A stretch of 32,091 nucleotides of DNA from Clostridia bacterium. Lineage in GTDB: Bacteria; Bacillota; Clostridia; Oscillospirales; Acutalibacteraceae. The notes under the pieces are model-generated. The model was given only the letters and a program-made list of their open reading frames with translations, was not told the DNA's origin and did not search any database. The stretch spans positions 1 to 32,091 of the forward strand of contig JAGAPN010000038.1 in NCBI GenBank assembly GCA_017623235.1. Reading direction: 5' to 3'. Position numbers and translations under genes: made by a program. This document shows positions 16,629-24,159 of this stretch, piece after piece; position 1 is the first letter of the stretch, and the number at the start of each line of letters is the position of its first letter.

Positions 16629-18281
16629 CTAAATATTTGAAATAGCGTCCTTAATACGCTTTATACATTCATCACGGCCCAGCACCTGCATAATGCTGCA
16701 AAGGTCGGGGGTGTTTCTACGGCCTGTAACAGCAATACGCACCAGGGTGGAAAGATCACCTGCGCTGCCCTTATAGGCCTCTTTATTAGCCTTATATTCC
16801 TTGGTTTCGGCGGCAAAGCCCAGGTCGGGCGCCAGAGCTTTAATGCGGGCAAACCAATCCTCCTTGGTATCCTCTGCCGAATAAACCTCCATATATTTTT
16901 CGAGGAAGGCCTTTATATCTTCGGGAGCAATATGCTCGGGAAAATCATAGGCGGGGGTATAAAGCTCATTGAAGAAATAGGCGCAATAGTCCTTGGCCTC
17001 GTTCCATTTGGCAATATCCTTACGGGGCTTGGGACAATCACGGTCGATAGCAAACACCGCCTTAGTATAGGCTAAATCACCCGTGAGAATGTTATAGAAA
17101 TCGGGGTCAAACTCTTTAGCCCAGGCAGTAAGCTTTTCAACCACCGTTTCGGAATTCATAGTGGAAACGATATTTTTGGAAACGTCGTTAAGCTTATCAC
17201 CGTCAAAAAGGGCGCCGGATACCGACATCTTTTTAAGGTTGAACTTAAATTTCTGACGAGGCTCGGTGGGGTTCGCCCTGCGCCAATCCTCAAACTCGGA
17301 GGAGGCTATGGTCATAAGGTACTCGATAACGCTCTTGGCATCATATCCCTCTTCGGCAAAGTAATGCACGGCGGCCTCGGGATCCTTACGCTTGGAAATC
17401 TTACGCTTTGCGCCGCCGTCCAGCTTCATAATAGGCGCCACGTGGCAGAAATTGGGAGGCTTAAAGCCCAGGAGAGTAAAAAGCTGAATATGCTTGGGAA
17501 CAGAGGAAAGCCACTCGTCTCCACGGATAACGTGGGTGGTTCGCATAAGATGGTCGTCTACGGCGTGGGCAAAATGGTAAGTGGGGATGCCGTCGGACTT
17601 CAAAAGCACGAAATCCTCATCGTTTTCGGGCAATTCAACCTTACCCTTTATACCGTCATCTACAAAGATGCGTTTTTCCTCATTACCGGGGGACTTAAGG
17701 CGGATAACGTAGGGCTTACCCTCGGCAATTTTGGCCTCGGCCTCCTCTACGGTAATGTTTCTATGAACGGCAAATTCGCCGTGATAGCCTGTTCTTATCT
17801 TGTTCTTTTCCTGCTGCTCACGAACAGCGGCCAGCTCTTCAGCAGTGCAGAAGCAGGGATACGCCAGGCCCTCACGCACCAGCTTTTTAGCATAGCACTG
17901 GTATATTTCGGCGCGCTGGCTCTGCTTATAGGGGGCATAATCACCCTTCTGTTCTGTGGGGGTAACGAAGCCCTCGTCGATATTGATGCCAAAACGGATA
18001 AGACCGTTGATAATATCGTCAATACCACCCTCTACCTCGCGCTTTTTATCGGTATCTTCTATACGTGTGTAGAAGATGCCGCCTGTAGAATCGGCGGTGA
18101 TGCGGTTTACCAAAGCCATAAACAGTGTACCCAGGTGCAGATAGCCCGTAGGGCTGGGGGCAATACGCACCACCCTGGCGCCCTCAGGCAGATTTCTTGC
18201 GGGGTAAAGGCTTTCGTAATATTCGGGTTCTTTATCAATATGGCCCAGCAACAGCTCGGCCATTTTCTCATACTGATTCAT
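16629..18281 (-). CDS. gltX: Glutamate--tRNA ligase
   Basis: The 550-residue class I synthetase activates glutamate. The first signature is IAPSPTGYLHLGT, with HLGT (49-52) in the HIGH position. GluRS-type TRIEDTDKKREVEGG follows, and KISKRKD lies at 293-299. The C-terminal helical anticodon-binding region is longer than in the common 480-residue bacterial GluRS and matches the long form I recall from many Clostridia. ATG 18281 follows AAGGAGA. It lies between nrdR and glnS with 9-bp gaps, so it is co-transcribed. With a dedicated GlnRS beside it, a discriminating GluRS is plausible but not shown. Confidence 0.96.
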   Translation of the reverse strand: MNQYEKMAELLLGHIDKEPEYYESLYPARNLPEGARVVRIAPSPTGYLHLGTLFMALVNRITADSTGGIFYTRIEDTDKKREVEGGIDDIINGLIRFGINIDEGFVTPTEQKGDYAPYKQSQRAEIYQCYAKKLVREGLAYPCFCTAEELAAVREQQEKNKIRTGYHGEFAVHRNITVEEAEAKIAEGKPYVIRLKSPGNEEKRIFVDDGIKGKVELPENDEDFVLLKSDGIPTYHFAHAVDDHLMRTTHVIRGDEWLSSVPKHIQLFTLLGFKPPNFCHVAPIMKLDGGAKRKISKRKDPEAAVHYFAEEGYDAKSVIEYLMTIASSEFEDWRRANPTEPRQKFKFNLKKMSVSGALFDGDKLNDVSKNIVSTMNSETVVEKLTAWAKEFDPDFYNILTGDLAYTKAVFAIDRDCPKPRKDIAKWNEAKDYCAYFFNELYTPAYDFPEHIAPEDIKAFLEKYMEVYSAEDTKEDWFARIKALAPDLGFAAETKEYKANKEAYKGSAGDLSTLVRIAVTGRRNTPDLCSIMQVLGRDECIKRIKDAISNI

Positions 18282-18290
18282 AGGGTCTCC

Positions 18291-18749
18291 TTATTTTTGA
18301 TTGCTGAGCAGCTTATTAAGCTCATCCATAAAGGTGTTTATATCACGGAACTGGCGGTAAACCGAGGCAAAACGAACATAGGCCACCTCGTCGATGCCCT
18401 TAAGCTTGTCCATAACCAGCTCACCGATTTTCTCGCTTGATACCTCACGGTCAAGGGTGTTCTGAATTTCGGCCTCAATATCATCAATAGCCTTTTCAAT
18501 GGTATCCAGAGATACGGGACGCTTTTCGCAGGCCCTTACCATACCGTTTAAAATTTTCTCCCTTGAGAAGGTCTGGCGGGTTTTATCCTTCTTGATAACA
18601 ATAATGGGAAGGCTTTCAATTATCTCATAGGTAGTAAACCTGCGGGTACAGCTGAGGCACTCACGGCGCCTTCTTATACGCTCACCCTCGTCGGTAGGAC
18701 GGGAATCGATAACCTTACTTTCTTCGTAACCGCAAAAAGGACATTTCAT
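18291..18749 (-). CDS. nrdR: Transcriptional repressor NrdR
   Basis: The 152-residue product carries the NrdR zinc ribbon, CPFCG (Cys3, Cys6) and CLSC (Cys31, Cys34), with the Arg-rich ERIRRRRE between. The ATP-cone domain follows at about 49-139 ([33 protein letters not shown]). It represses ribonucleotide reductase genes in response to ATP/dATP. An in-frame GTG exists at 18761, but ATG 18749 gives the family start MKCPFCG and has AAAGGTGG with an 8-nt spacer. No NrdR target genes are in the window. It is the first gene of the operon with gltX, glnS and the Nif3-like gene. Confidence 0.96.
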   Translation of the reverse strand: MKCPFCGYEESKVIDSRPTDEGERIRRRRECLSCTRRFTTYEIIESLPIIVIKKDKTRQTFSREKILNGMVRACEKRPVSLDTIEKAIDDIEAEIQNTLDREVSSEKIGELVMDKLKGIDEVAYVRFASVYRQFRDINTFMDELNKLLSNQK

Positions 18750-18791
18750 CTGTTTTGCCACCTTTACATAAAATTGTTCATAGTTAATATT

Positions 18792-18820
18792 ATTTTATCA
18801 CAATTTTTTCCCAAAAACAA
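18792..18820 (-). promoter_or_regulatory. Promoter of the nrdR-gltX-glnS operon
   Basis: On the minus strand TTGTTT (18820-18815), a 17-bp spacer and TAAAAT (18797-18792) lie about 43 bp before the nrdR start, back to back with the cyclophilin promoter. Confidence 0.6.
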
Positions 18821-18842
18821 GATATTTTATTGCTAAAAAGGG

Positions 18843-18871
18843 TTGATAAACCGATTATTTGCTGATAAAAT
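18843..18871 (+). promoter_or_regulatory. Promoter of the cyclophilin gene
   Basis: TTGATA (18843-18848), a 17-bp spacer and TAAAAT (18866-18871). It is followed by AAGGAGA at 18888-18894, seven or fewer bases before ATG 18901. Confidence 0.65.
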
Positions 18872-18900
18872 ATAAAAAAACACTATAAGGAGATAAATTT

Positions 18901-19497
18901 ATGAGTTATCAAACACAAGCACCTCAGCAGGGCGACCTTGTTGCAGTAATGCATACCAATATGGGCGATATAAAAATTAAGCTCTTCCCCGAGGAGGTTC
19001 CCGCCACCGTGCAGAACTTTGTCGAGCTTGCAAAAAAGGGCTATTATAACGGCATCATATTCCACCGTGTAATCAAGGATTTTATGATCCAGGGCGGTGA
19101 TCCCACAGGCACCGGTATGGGTGGAGAAAGCATTTACGGTGAAAAATTCCAGGATGAATTTGACGTAAAGCTTCACAATATCCGCGGCGCCCTTTCTATG
19201 GCAAACGCAGGTCCCAACACTAACGGCAGTCAGTTCTTTATTGTTCAGGCCGACACGGTGCCCGAGGGTATGACCGACCAGATGAAGGGCCTTACCGACC
19301 GTGGCTTTCCCGAGGAGAGCATCGCCGACTACGAGGCTCTGGGCGGCACACCCTGGCTTGATTTCAAGCACAGTGTTTTCGGCCAGGTGTTTGAGGGTAT
19401 GGAGGTTGTTGACAGTATTGCAAACGTTCGCTGCGGCGCAGGCGACAGACCTCTTCACGACGTGGTTATTGAAGGCATCGATATAGAGAATGTGTAA
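18901..19497 (+). CDS. Cyclophilin-type peptidyl-prolyl cis-trans isomerase
   Basis: The 198-residue cytoplasmic cyclophilin has no signal peptide. The catalytic core is intact: [19 protein letters not shown] (catalytic Arg and the FMIQGGD motif), [19 protein letters not shown], and [17 protein letters not shown] near the end. It speeds X-Pro isomerisation during protein folding. It has an insertion relative to minimal cyclophilins ([18 protein letters not shown], about 120-140), a shape I recall from clostridial members. It is monocistronic, with its own promoter and terminator. Confidence 0.96.
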   Translation: MSYQTQAPQQGDLVAVMHTNMGDIKIKLFPEEVPATVQNFVELAKKGYYNGIIFHRVIKDFMIQGGDPTGTGMGGESIYGEKFQDEFDVKLHNIRGALSMANAGPNTNGSQFFIVQADTVPEGMTDQMKGLTDRGFPEESIADYEALGGTPWLDFKHSVFGQVFEGMEVVDSIANVRCGAGDRPLHDVVIEGIDIENV

Positions 19498-19500
19498 AGT

Positions 19501-19533
19501 AAACCCCTGTTTCAGATGAAACAGGGGTTTTTT
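19501..19533. terminator. Terminator shared by the cyclophilin and DgoK-family kinase genes
   Basis: A perfect 12-bp stem, AAACCCCTGTTT (19501-19512) with 19519-19530, around a CAGATG loop, is followed by a T-run on the plus side. The stop codon of the convergent kinase gene (19512-19514) lies within the hairpin. Confidence 0.9.
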
Positions 19534-20450
19534 AGTTCGTATATTTTTATCATTCCCAGCGTGGAGGCGGTATCACTTAAAGCCTGCGGTACTCTTATTA
19601 TCTCTGCTGAGGATAAGTTTTCCAGTAAAATAACCTGGGCGGTGGCAATATGCTTTTCTCCGCTTATAATAAGCCTTTCGGCCTTTAAGGACAAGATGTA
19701 TTTTATCTCGTCGCAAAGGACGGCGCCCATAAAAAAGCCGTAAATCTCTGCGGGATTTTTTTTGAAAACAGTCTTTAACAGGCGCACCTTAAAAAGGGCC
19801 TCGTTAATGCCCTGTTGCGCAGCATATTCATACCCCTTTAGCAGGAATTCCTCATCAAGGGCGGCCATTTGCATATCAAGGGCGTCCTTAAGGATGGTGC
19901 CTCTTGATAAGGCGGCTATCAGTTCCCCTGTGAGGGTTGTTTTAAAGGTGGTAATTCTGCCCTTTTCGTCGACCTTTATTATCTTAGAGTGGGAGCCGGG
20001 GAGAATATAGACTCCCTGCCCCAAAAAGAGGCCTGTCAGCTCACTTTCCTCCCCTCTCATTATATCGGTCGAGGCCAGGTCGCCGTCCGTTTTAATCCCA
20101 CAAACAAAGGCAAAGGGTATAGAGGAAATGTCGGGTAATACGGTATGGTGCATAGCTTCTGCCAGTTCATAGGGGCCTGCAGGTGCGGTGATGTGGGGCA
20201 GCTCAACCAAGCCAAACTCACTGGTGAGCATACCAGAGGCCAGAATTACGGCTATATCGCCTTCTGTAAGGCCGTTTCGCTCAAGAAGAAGGTTAATACC
20301 CTCCTTTATGGCCTGCCTTAAAATACTGCGGTTTTCCATACCGCTTCTCGCACCTACATTTAGCCTTACGATATCCTTGGTTTCACGGTTTTTTACCAGA
20401 CTTATTCGGGTATTGGTAGTGCCACCGTCTATGGTAATATAATCAGCCAC
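19512..20450 (-). CDS. dgoK: DgoK-family sugar-acid kinase (2-dehydro-3-deoxygalactonokinase type)
   Basis: The 312-residue ASKHA-fold kinase has the phosphate-binding DGGTTNTR at 8-15. Family marks follow: ASGMLTSEFGLVELPHITAPAG (about 90-111), FLGQGVYILPGSHSKI and a C-terminal LIISGEKHIATA. DgoK phosphorylates 2-keto-3-deoxy-galactonate. Here the linked uronate genes produce 2-keto-3-deoxy-gluconate, so it may accept that C4 epimer; this is inference. Its start overlaps the aldolase stop by 8 bp, a sign of tight translational coupling. Family is firm, substrate open. Confidence 0.88.
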   Translation of the reverse strand: MADYITIDGGTTNTRISLVKNRETKDIVRLNVGARSGMENRSILRQAIKEGINLLLERNGLTEGDIAVILASGMLTSEFGLVELPHITAPAGPYELAEAMHHTVLPDISSIPFAFVCGIKTDGDLASTDIMRGEESELTGLFLGQGVYILPGSHSKIIKVDEKGRITTFKTTLTGELIAALSRGTILKDALDMQMAALDEEFLLKGYEYAAQQGINEALFKVRLLKTVFKKNPAEIYGFFMGAVLCDEIKYILSLKAERLIISGEKHIATAQVILLENLSSAEIIRVPQALSDTASTLGMIKIYELKNPCFI

Positions 20451-21087
20451 GGTCTATCACCGCCTTATATTTCTTTGCAAGGACTGTAATGCCCTGCCAG
20501 TCATCCTTTTCTATCAACTTCAAATCTGCCATATTAGAACCGATTCCAAAGCCGCAAATACCCGCCTTCAGGTAATATGACATATTATTCTCATTTATGC
20601 CCCCTACCGCCAGCAATTTAATGCCGCCAAGAGGCGCCTTTACAGCCTTAACATAGTCAGCATCAAAACAGGATATGGGGAAAAGCTTTACAAAATCTGC
20701 ACCAAAGTTATGGGCAGCGGCTATTTCGGTGGGTGTAAGGGCACCGGGAATAGATACAAGGCCCCTATTGCGGGTGCTTTCAATTACCTCTTTGTTTGTA
20801 TCGGGGGAAATTATAAAGCATCCGCCTGCTTTGGCAGTCAGCTCCACCTGCTCGGGCTTTATTACGGTGCCTGCACCGATTAACATTCTGCCCTCAAAAC
20901 ATTTCACCAGACCTTTTATATTATCGGCCACCTGTTTATCCTCTTCCCTGCCGTAGGTTATCTCTAAAAGGCGGATACCGCCCCTATACAGAGCCTCGGC
21001 GGTGGGCAAAAGTTTATCACAAGGCACTCCTCTTAAAATAGCGATAAGCTTTCGGGCCTCAATTTCTTTTATTATCTCTTCTCGCAT
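20443..21087 (-). CDS. KDPG/KDPGal aldolase (2-keto-3-deoxy-6-phosphogluconate type)
   Basis: The 214-residue class I aldolase cleaves 2-keto-3-deoxy-6-phospho-sugar acid to pyruvate and glyceraldehyde-3-phosphate. Visible marks are LEITY with Glu42, GAGTVIKPEQ (71-80), ISPDTN, the Schiff-base lysine Lys134 in DFVKLFP, and AVGGINENN. It lies between the sialidase-fold gene (10 bp gap) and the kinase (8-bp overlap), an Entner-Doudoroff-type pair. It would take the product of the kinase. Specificity between gluco and galacto forms cannot be read. Confidence 0.93.
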   Translation of the reverse strand: MREEIIKEIEARKLIAILRGVPCDKLLPTAEALYRGGIRLLEITYGREEDKQVADNIKGLVKCFEGRMLIGAGTVIKPEQVELTAKAGGCFIISPDTNKEVIESTRNRGLVSIPGALTPTEIAAAHNFGADFVKLFPISCFDADYVKAVKAPLGGIKLLAVGGINENNMSYYLKAGICGFGIGSNMADLKLIEKDDWQGITVLAKKYKAVIDRG

Positions 21088-21097
21088 TATATCGTCT

Positions 21098-22177
21098 TTA
21101 ATCCTCGCACTCTATCCAAGCGTGTATAATATTTACCTTGGAGGTATCGGGGGTGTAATCTTCGGAATATTGCAAAAGCAGGCGTTTTTTGCCGTCGGCA
21201 CCCACTACCGCCAGGTTGTTGGAATAATAGCCCCCGCGCTGCTTGCCCTCGATGGGCTCGCTTACTATTTTGCCCTCATCCCAATGGATGCCGTCTTTAG
21301 AATGATAAACCACGAAATTTGAGCCTTCTTCGCTTCGGCCATGGAGAAAATACCAGCCGTTAAGGTAATTTACCTGAGGATTACGGGCAATTTTGGCAAC
21401 AGCAACCTTAAATGGGGCCGACCAGGTCTTGCCCATATCCTCACTGATAAGGCCGGTGAGGTTGTATTCATCGTTAACATTATAGGCGTAAAATACCAAC
21501 GAGCCATCCTCTCTAATCACCATATTTCCATAGGCGTGACCCATAGTATCAAATGGGATAACACTGTACTCATAAAAGCTGTTGCCGTTATCATCACTGG
21601 CAAAGATTTTGTAGAATTTGCCTTCCTCGTTGCAGGTAAAGCCCTTGTCGGTGGAGTTGCAGAATTCCAACACATATATTCTGCCGTCTTTATAAAAGGC
21701 ATCGTAAATACGGCCTCTTTCATCGCTTACCTCGATAGGATTGCTCCAGGTTTCTCCCCTATCGTGGCTGATAAGGCAGACGGGGGTGGCATATGGTTCG
21801 AACCACTTGCCAATGCTTCTGAGGCAGAAAACCACAAGGGTGCCGTCGTCACAGCAGACCGCCTTTTCGCAACCTATTTTATACACACCATCCATAAAGC
21901 AGTCATAAGAATACTGCAAAACCTTGGCCTCGCCCCAGGTGATGCCCCTATCAAGTGAAATCTTGTACTCTACCCAGCCGTACATAGAGTGGCCCGGGCC
22001 ACCAAACTCGATACCGCTGACACCCGAGCAGTTGGAGTAGAAGGCTATAATAGCCCCGTCGGCACACTCCACCATAGCGTGGCCCAAGTGACCGCTCCGA
22101 TTTTCAAGGGAGTGGTCAACAAATATTTCGGGAGTACTGAAGGTTATGCGAGGGCTTTTTTCACACAATATTTTCAT
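21098..22177 (-). CDS. BNR/Asp-box six-bladed propeller protein (sialidase-like fold)
   Basis: The 359-residue product has no signal peptide. Asp-box repeats are clear: SLDRGITW (74-81), SHDRGETW (137-144), SEDMGKTW (245-252) and SKDGIHW (293-299), plus a weaker SDDNGNSF near 194. This indicates the sialidase/neuraminidase propeller fold. The fold alone does not prove sialidase activity: being cytoplasmic and first in an operon with keto-deoxy-sugar-acid kinase and aldolase genes, it more likely acts on an imported uronate- or aldonate-containing sugar. ATG 22177 follows AAGGAGA with a 7-nt spacer. Confidence 0.8.
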   Translation of the reverse strand: MKILCEKSPRITFSTPEIFVDHSLENRSGHLGHAMVECADGAIIAFYSNCSGVSGIEFGGPGHSMYGWVEYKISLDRGITWGEAKVLQYSYDCFMDGVYKIGCEKAVCCDDGTLVVFCLRSIGKWFEPYATPVCLISHDRGETWSNPIEVSDERGRIYDAFYKDGRIYVLEFCNSTDKGFTCNEEGKFYKIFASDDNGNSFYEYSVIPFDTMGHAYGNMVIREDGSLVFYAYNVNDEYNLTGLISEDMGKTWSAPFKVAVAKIARNPQVNYLNGWYFLHGRSEEGSNFVVYHSKDGIHWDEGKIVSEPIEGKQRGGYYSNNLAVVGADGKKRLLLQYSEDYTPDTSKVNIIHAWIECED

Positions 22178-22261
22178 TTAAATATCTCCTTTGCCTTTTG
22201 TAGATATTTAAAATATAATATTATTTTTTCGCTATGTATATAGTTAATATTGCTTTAAATA

Positions 22262-22290
22262 TTGATTTTCTTGCAAAAATGTTATATCAT
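22262..22290 (+). promoter_or_regulatory. Promoter of the AraC gene at 22307
   Basis: TTGATT (22262-22267), a 17-bp spacer and TATCAT (22285-22290) give a start near 22297. That rules out the open-frame TTG at 22262 as the translation start. The divergent operon on the minus strand has a weaker TTAACT / TAATAT pair. Confidence 0.6.
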
Positions 22291-22306
22291 AAAATGGGTG
22301 ATTACA

Positions 22307-23077
22307 GTGAGCGGACTATTTACCAACACGATAAAAACTGAAAACATAACCTTTAGGCATGCAAGGGGTGCCAGCATTGAGCAGGGCAAAGAATTTCACA
22401 CCTACCACGAGATAATTTTATTCCTTGAGGGAGATGCCCGACTGATAACAGAAGAGCTTAATTTAGACATTGCACCTAACACACTGGTAGTTATACCAAA
22501 GGAGAATTACCACCAGCTGATAATTAAGAGCAATCAAGAAGACTATTACCGTATGGTAATAAACTTTACCGACAGCCTGCCCTTTGCCCCCCTTGTACAG
22601 GACAGTATGACCCAGGTTATGGTATTAGAGGCCGAAATAAAAATTTACCATATAATGGAGAGCCTTGCCGAGAAGGTGACCCACCCCCACAAGGAGGCAC
22701 TTTTGCAGGCCACCCTTGCTTTATTACTGGGCGAAATAACCAACCTGAAGGAAGGCTTTTGCGACACCCCCTCACAGCATCCCCTTATAAAGCAGGCAGT
22801 GGAGTACATAAACAGCAATCTGGACAAAAGGCTTACCATTAAAGCCATAGCCTTGGACTGTCACTGTTCCCCTTCTGCCCTTTCACATATATTCAGAAAA
22901 GAAATGAATATCCCTTTACACCAGTTTATTATAAAAAAGCGGTTAATTGCCGCCAACCGACAGATAAAGGCGGGGCAGGCCGCCACCACATCCGCTATAT
23001 CCTTAGGGTTTAACGATTATTCCGGATTTTATAAGCAATATGTAAAAATGTTCGGTCATCCACCGTCAAAAAAATAG
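22307..23077 (+). CDS. AraC-family transcriptional regulator divergent from the aldolase-kinase operon
   Basis: The product is about 256 residues, with an N-terminal cupin-like domain (GKEFHTYHEIILFLEGDARL) and a C-terminal AraC HTH at about 160-255 (LTIKAIALDCHCSPSALSHIF, TTSAISLGFNDYSGFYKQYVK, ending GHPPSKK). The start is uncertain: GTG 22298 or GTG 22307 are in frame, and 22307 has a GGGTGA-like site 5 nt upstream. It is divergent from the sialidase-fold/aldolase/kinase operon and ends at the first copy of the flanking repeat. A decayed copy of its last codons sits at 26968-27045. Confidence 0.9.
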   Translation: MSGLFTNTIKTENITFRHARGASIEQGKEFHTYHEIILFLEGDARLITEELNLDIAPNTLVVIPKENYHQLIIKSNQEDYYRMVINFTDSLPFAPLVQDSMTQVMVLEAEIKIYHIMESLAEKVTHPHKEALLQATLALLLGEITNLKEGFCDTPSQHPLIKQAVEYINSNLDKRLTIKAIALDCHCSPSALSHIFRKEMNIPLHQFIIKKRLIAANRQIKAGQAATTSAISLGFNDYSGFYKQYVKMFGHPPSKK

Positions 23078-23079
23078 AA

Positions 23080-23110
23080 AAAGCCTTGTTTCAGCAGAAA
23101 CAAGGCTTTT
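23080..23110. terminator. Hairpin terminator, copy 1
   Basis: A 12-bp perfect stem, AAAGCCTTGTTT (23080-23091) with 23098-23109, around a CAGCAG loop. It ends the AraC gene at 22307 and could also stop minus-strand transcripts from the AraC gene at 23206. Identical to the hairpin at 27046-27075. Confidence 0.85.
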
Positions 23111-23111
23111 G

Positions 23112-23162
23112 TTATAGGGTTACGCCGTCCTTAAAGATAGCAAGCTCGTGCTTATCAAGCAG
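23112..23162 (-). pseudogene. uxaA: Orphan 3' end of uxaA (16 codons plus stop)
   Basis: On the minus strand this reads LLDKHELAIFKDGVTL and a stop, exactly the C-terminus of the altronate dehydratase encoded at 27078-28559. The similarity stops abruptly at 23163. It is a duplication remnant with no start of its own. The next 43 bp (23163-23205) match nothing else I can see in the window. Confidence 0.9.
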
Positions 23163-23205
23163 TCGGCACCTGCGACGTTGGAGTGAGGGATAAGACCGTT
23201 TTTTA

Positions 23206-24045
23206 TTATTTGAACTCTGTATTTTTGTAATATGAAGGGGGGTGTCCTACAATATTGATAAAGGTTTTTGAAAAATGCTTGATATCGGGCATCCCCACCA
23301 ACTCGGCTATTTTAGAAATAGGCATTGTGGTAGTCTGCAAGATTTCAATAGCTTTATTCATACGATAATTGAGCAAATACCTATGCATTGAGGTTCCCGT
23401 GCGCTGAAGAACAAGGCTATTCAGGTAATTGGGATGATAGCCGAAGTGTTCAGATATTACTGCGTTATCCAGCTTGCGGTCATAATTTGTCCTGATGTAA
23501 AGCAGGACCTCTTGAGCAAGATTTGCAGGCTTGCTGTTGTTAGCCGTTACCGAAAGTCTGGCACAGGCAGTCAGTATCTCCTTGAGCAAGGCCGAGCAGG
23601 TTTCCTCAAAATACAGCTCTCGTCCCTCGTATTCATCGGCAAGCTTAATGAATTTATTCACTAACATATAAGCATTTTCTAAAATAATAAAATCATTAAA
23701 ACCGTCAAAGTCGGAAAACATCACCTTTTCGATAAGGTGGCAGACCTTATCTGCTGAAACAGGAGGTACGGGGGAATAAATATCCTTATTTTCCTGTGTA
23801 AAGTCAAAATTGCAGCCTGCTATTACTGCATTTTCGCAGGGTATGACGGTATAAGCAGTACCCGATCGCCAATAAACCACCGTTCCCCTGCCCAGAGTAT
23901 ATTCCTCATTCTTAAGATGCAGCCTCGCCTCACCCTCGCAAACACAGAATATCCTATGGTCCGACGACAGCATTTTAGCAGAGGTGAAGCCTTTTTCGTT
24001 TTTGCGAGCATATCTCACAAAAGGATTTATTTCGCTTATCTTCAT
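23206..24045 (-). CDS. AraC-family transcriptional regulator inside the inserted block
   Basis: The 279-residue product has an N-terminal cupin-like domain (HRIFCVCEGEARLHLKNEEY) and a C-terminal AraC HTH at about 175-275 (LDNAVISEHFGYHPNYLNSLV, PISKIAELVGMPDIKHFSKTF, ending GHPPSYYKN). It is divergent from the isomerase and GH99-like genes, so it is likely their regulator. Its promoter is strong, with a palindrome in the spacer. With those two genes it forms a self-contained regulated unit between the direct repeats. Confidence 0.92.
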   Translation of the reverse strand: MKISEINPFVRYARKNEKGFTSAKMLSSDHRIFCVCEGEARLHLKNEEYTLGRGTVVYWRSGTAYTVIPCENAVIAGCNFDFTQENKDIYSPVPPVSADKVCHLIEKVMFSDFDGFNDFIILENAYMLVNKFIKLADEYEGRELYFEETCSALLKEILTACARLSVTANNSKPANLAQEVLLYIRTNYDRKLDNAVISEHFGYHPNYLNSLVLQRTGTSMHRYLLNYRMNKAIEILQTTTMPISKIAELVGMPDIKHFSKTFINIVGHPPSYYKNTEFK

Positions 24046-24091
24046 ATTAAAACCTTTATTTTATACGAATTTACCTTTGTATTGTAGGTTT

Positions 24092-24120
24092 ATTATACCA
24101 ATATCAAGTGATATAGTCAA
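24092..24120 (-). promoter_or_regulatory. Promoter of the AraC gene with a palindrome in its spacer
   Basis: On the minus strand TTGACT (24120-24115), a 17-bp spacer and TATAAT (24097-24092). The spacer holds the perfect palindrome ATATCA-AG-TGATAT (24101-24114), a candidate operator. I could not find an equally good plus-strand promoter for the isomerase gene. Confidence 0.65.
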
Positions 24121-24159
24121 GTTGTAAAACATTTATAAAATATGATAAGGAGTGCCGAT

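Larger units (their letters stand above)
23080..23162. repeat. 83-bp perfect direct repeat, copy 1
   Basis: This is identical base for base to 27046-27128, at an offset of 3,966 bp. It contains the terminator hairpin and the last 16 codons plus stop of uxaA. It marks the left edge of the AraC/isomerase/GH99-like block. Confidence 0.95.

Noticed and set aside
17364..18440. 358-codon plus-strand open frame across gltX and nrdR
   Set aside because: It is antisense to two clear conserved genes and its translation resembles no protein; it is a composition shadow.
22262..22306. Upstream TTG start for the AraC gene at 22307
   Set aside because: The TTG is the -35 box of a good promoter whose start of transcription would lie downstream of it.
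23163..23205. Possible recombination site or short gene at the left junction of the inserted block
   Set aside because: Apart from a weak GTCG...CGAC inverted repeat (23162-23176) I see no att-like core, no second copy and no coding potential.
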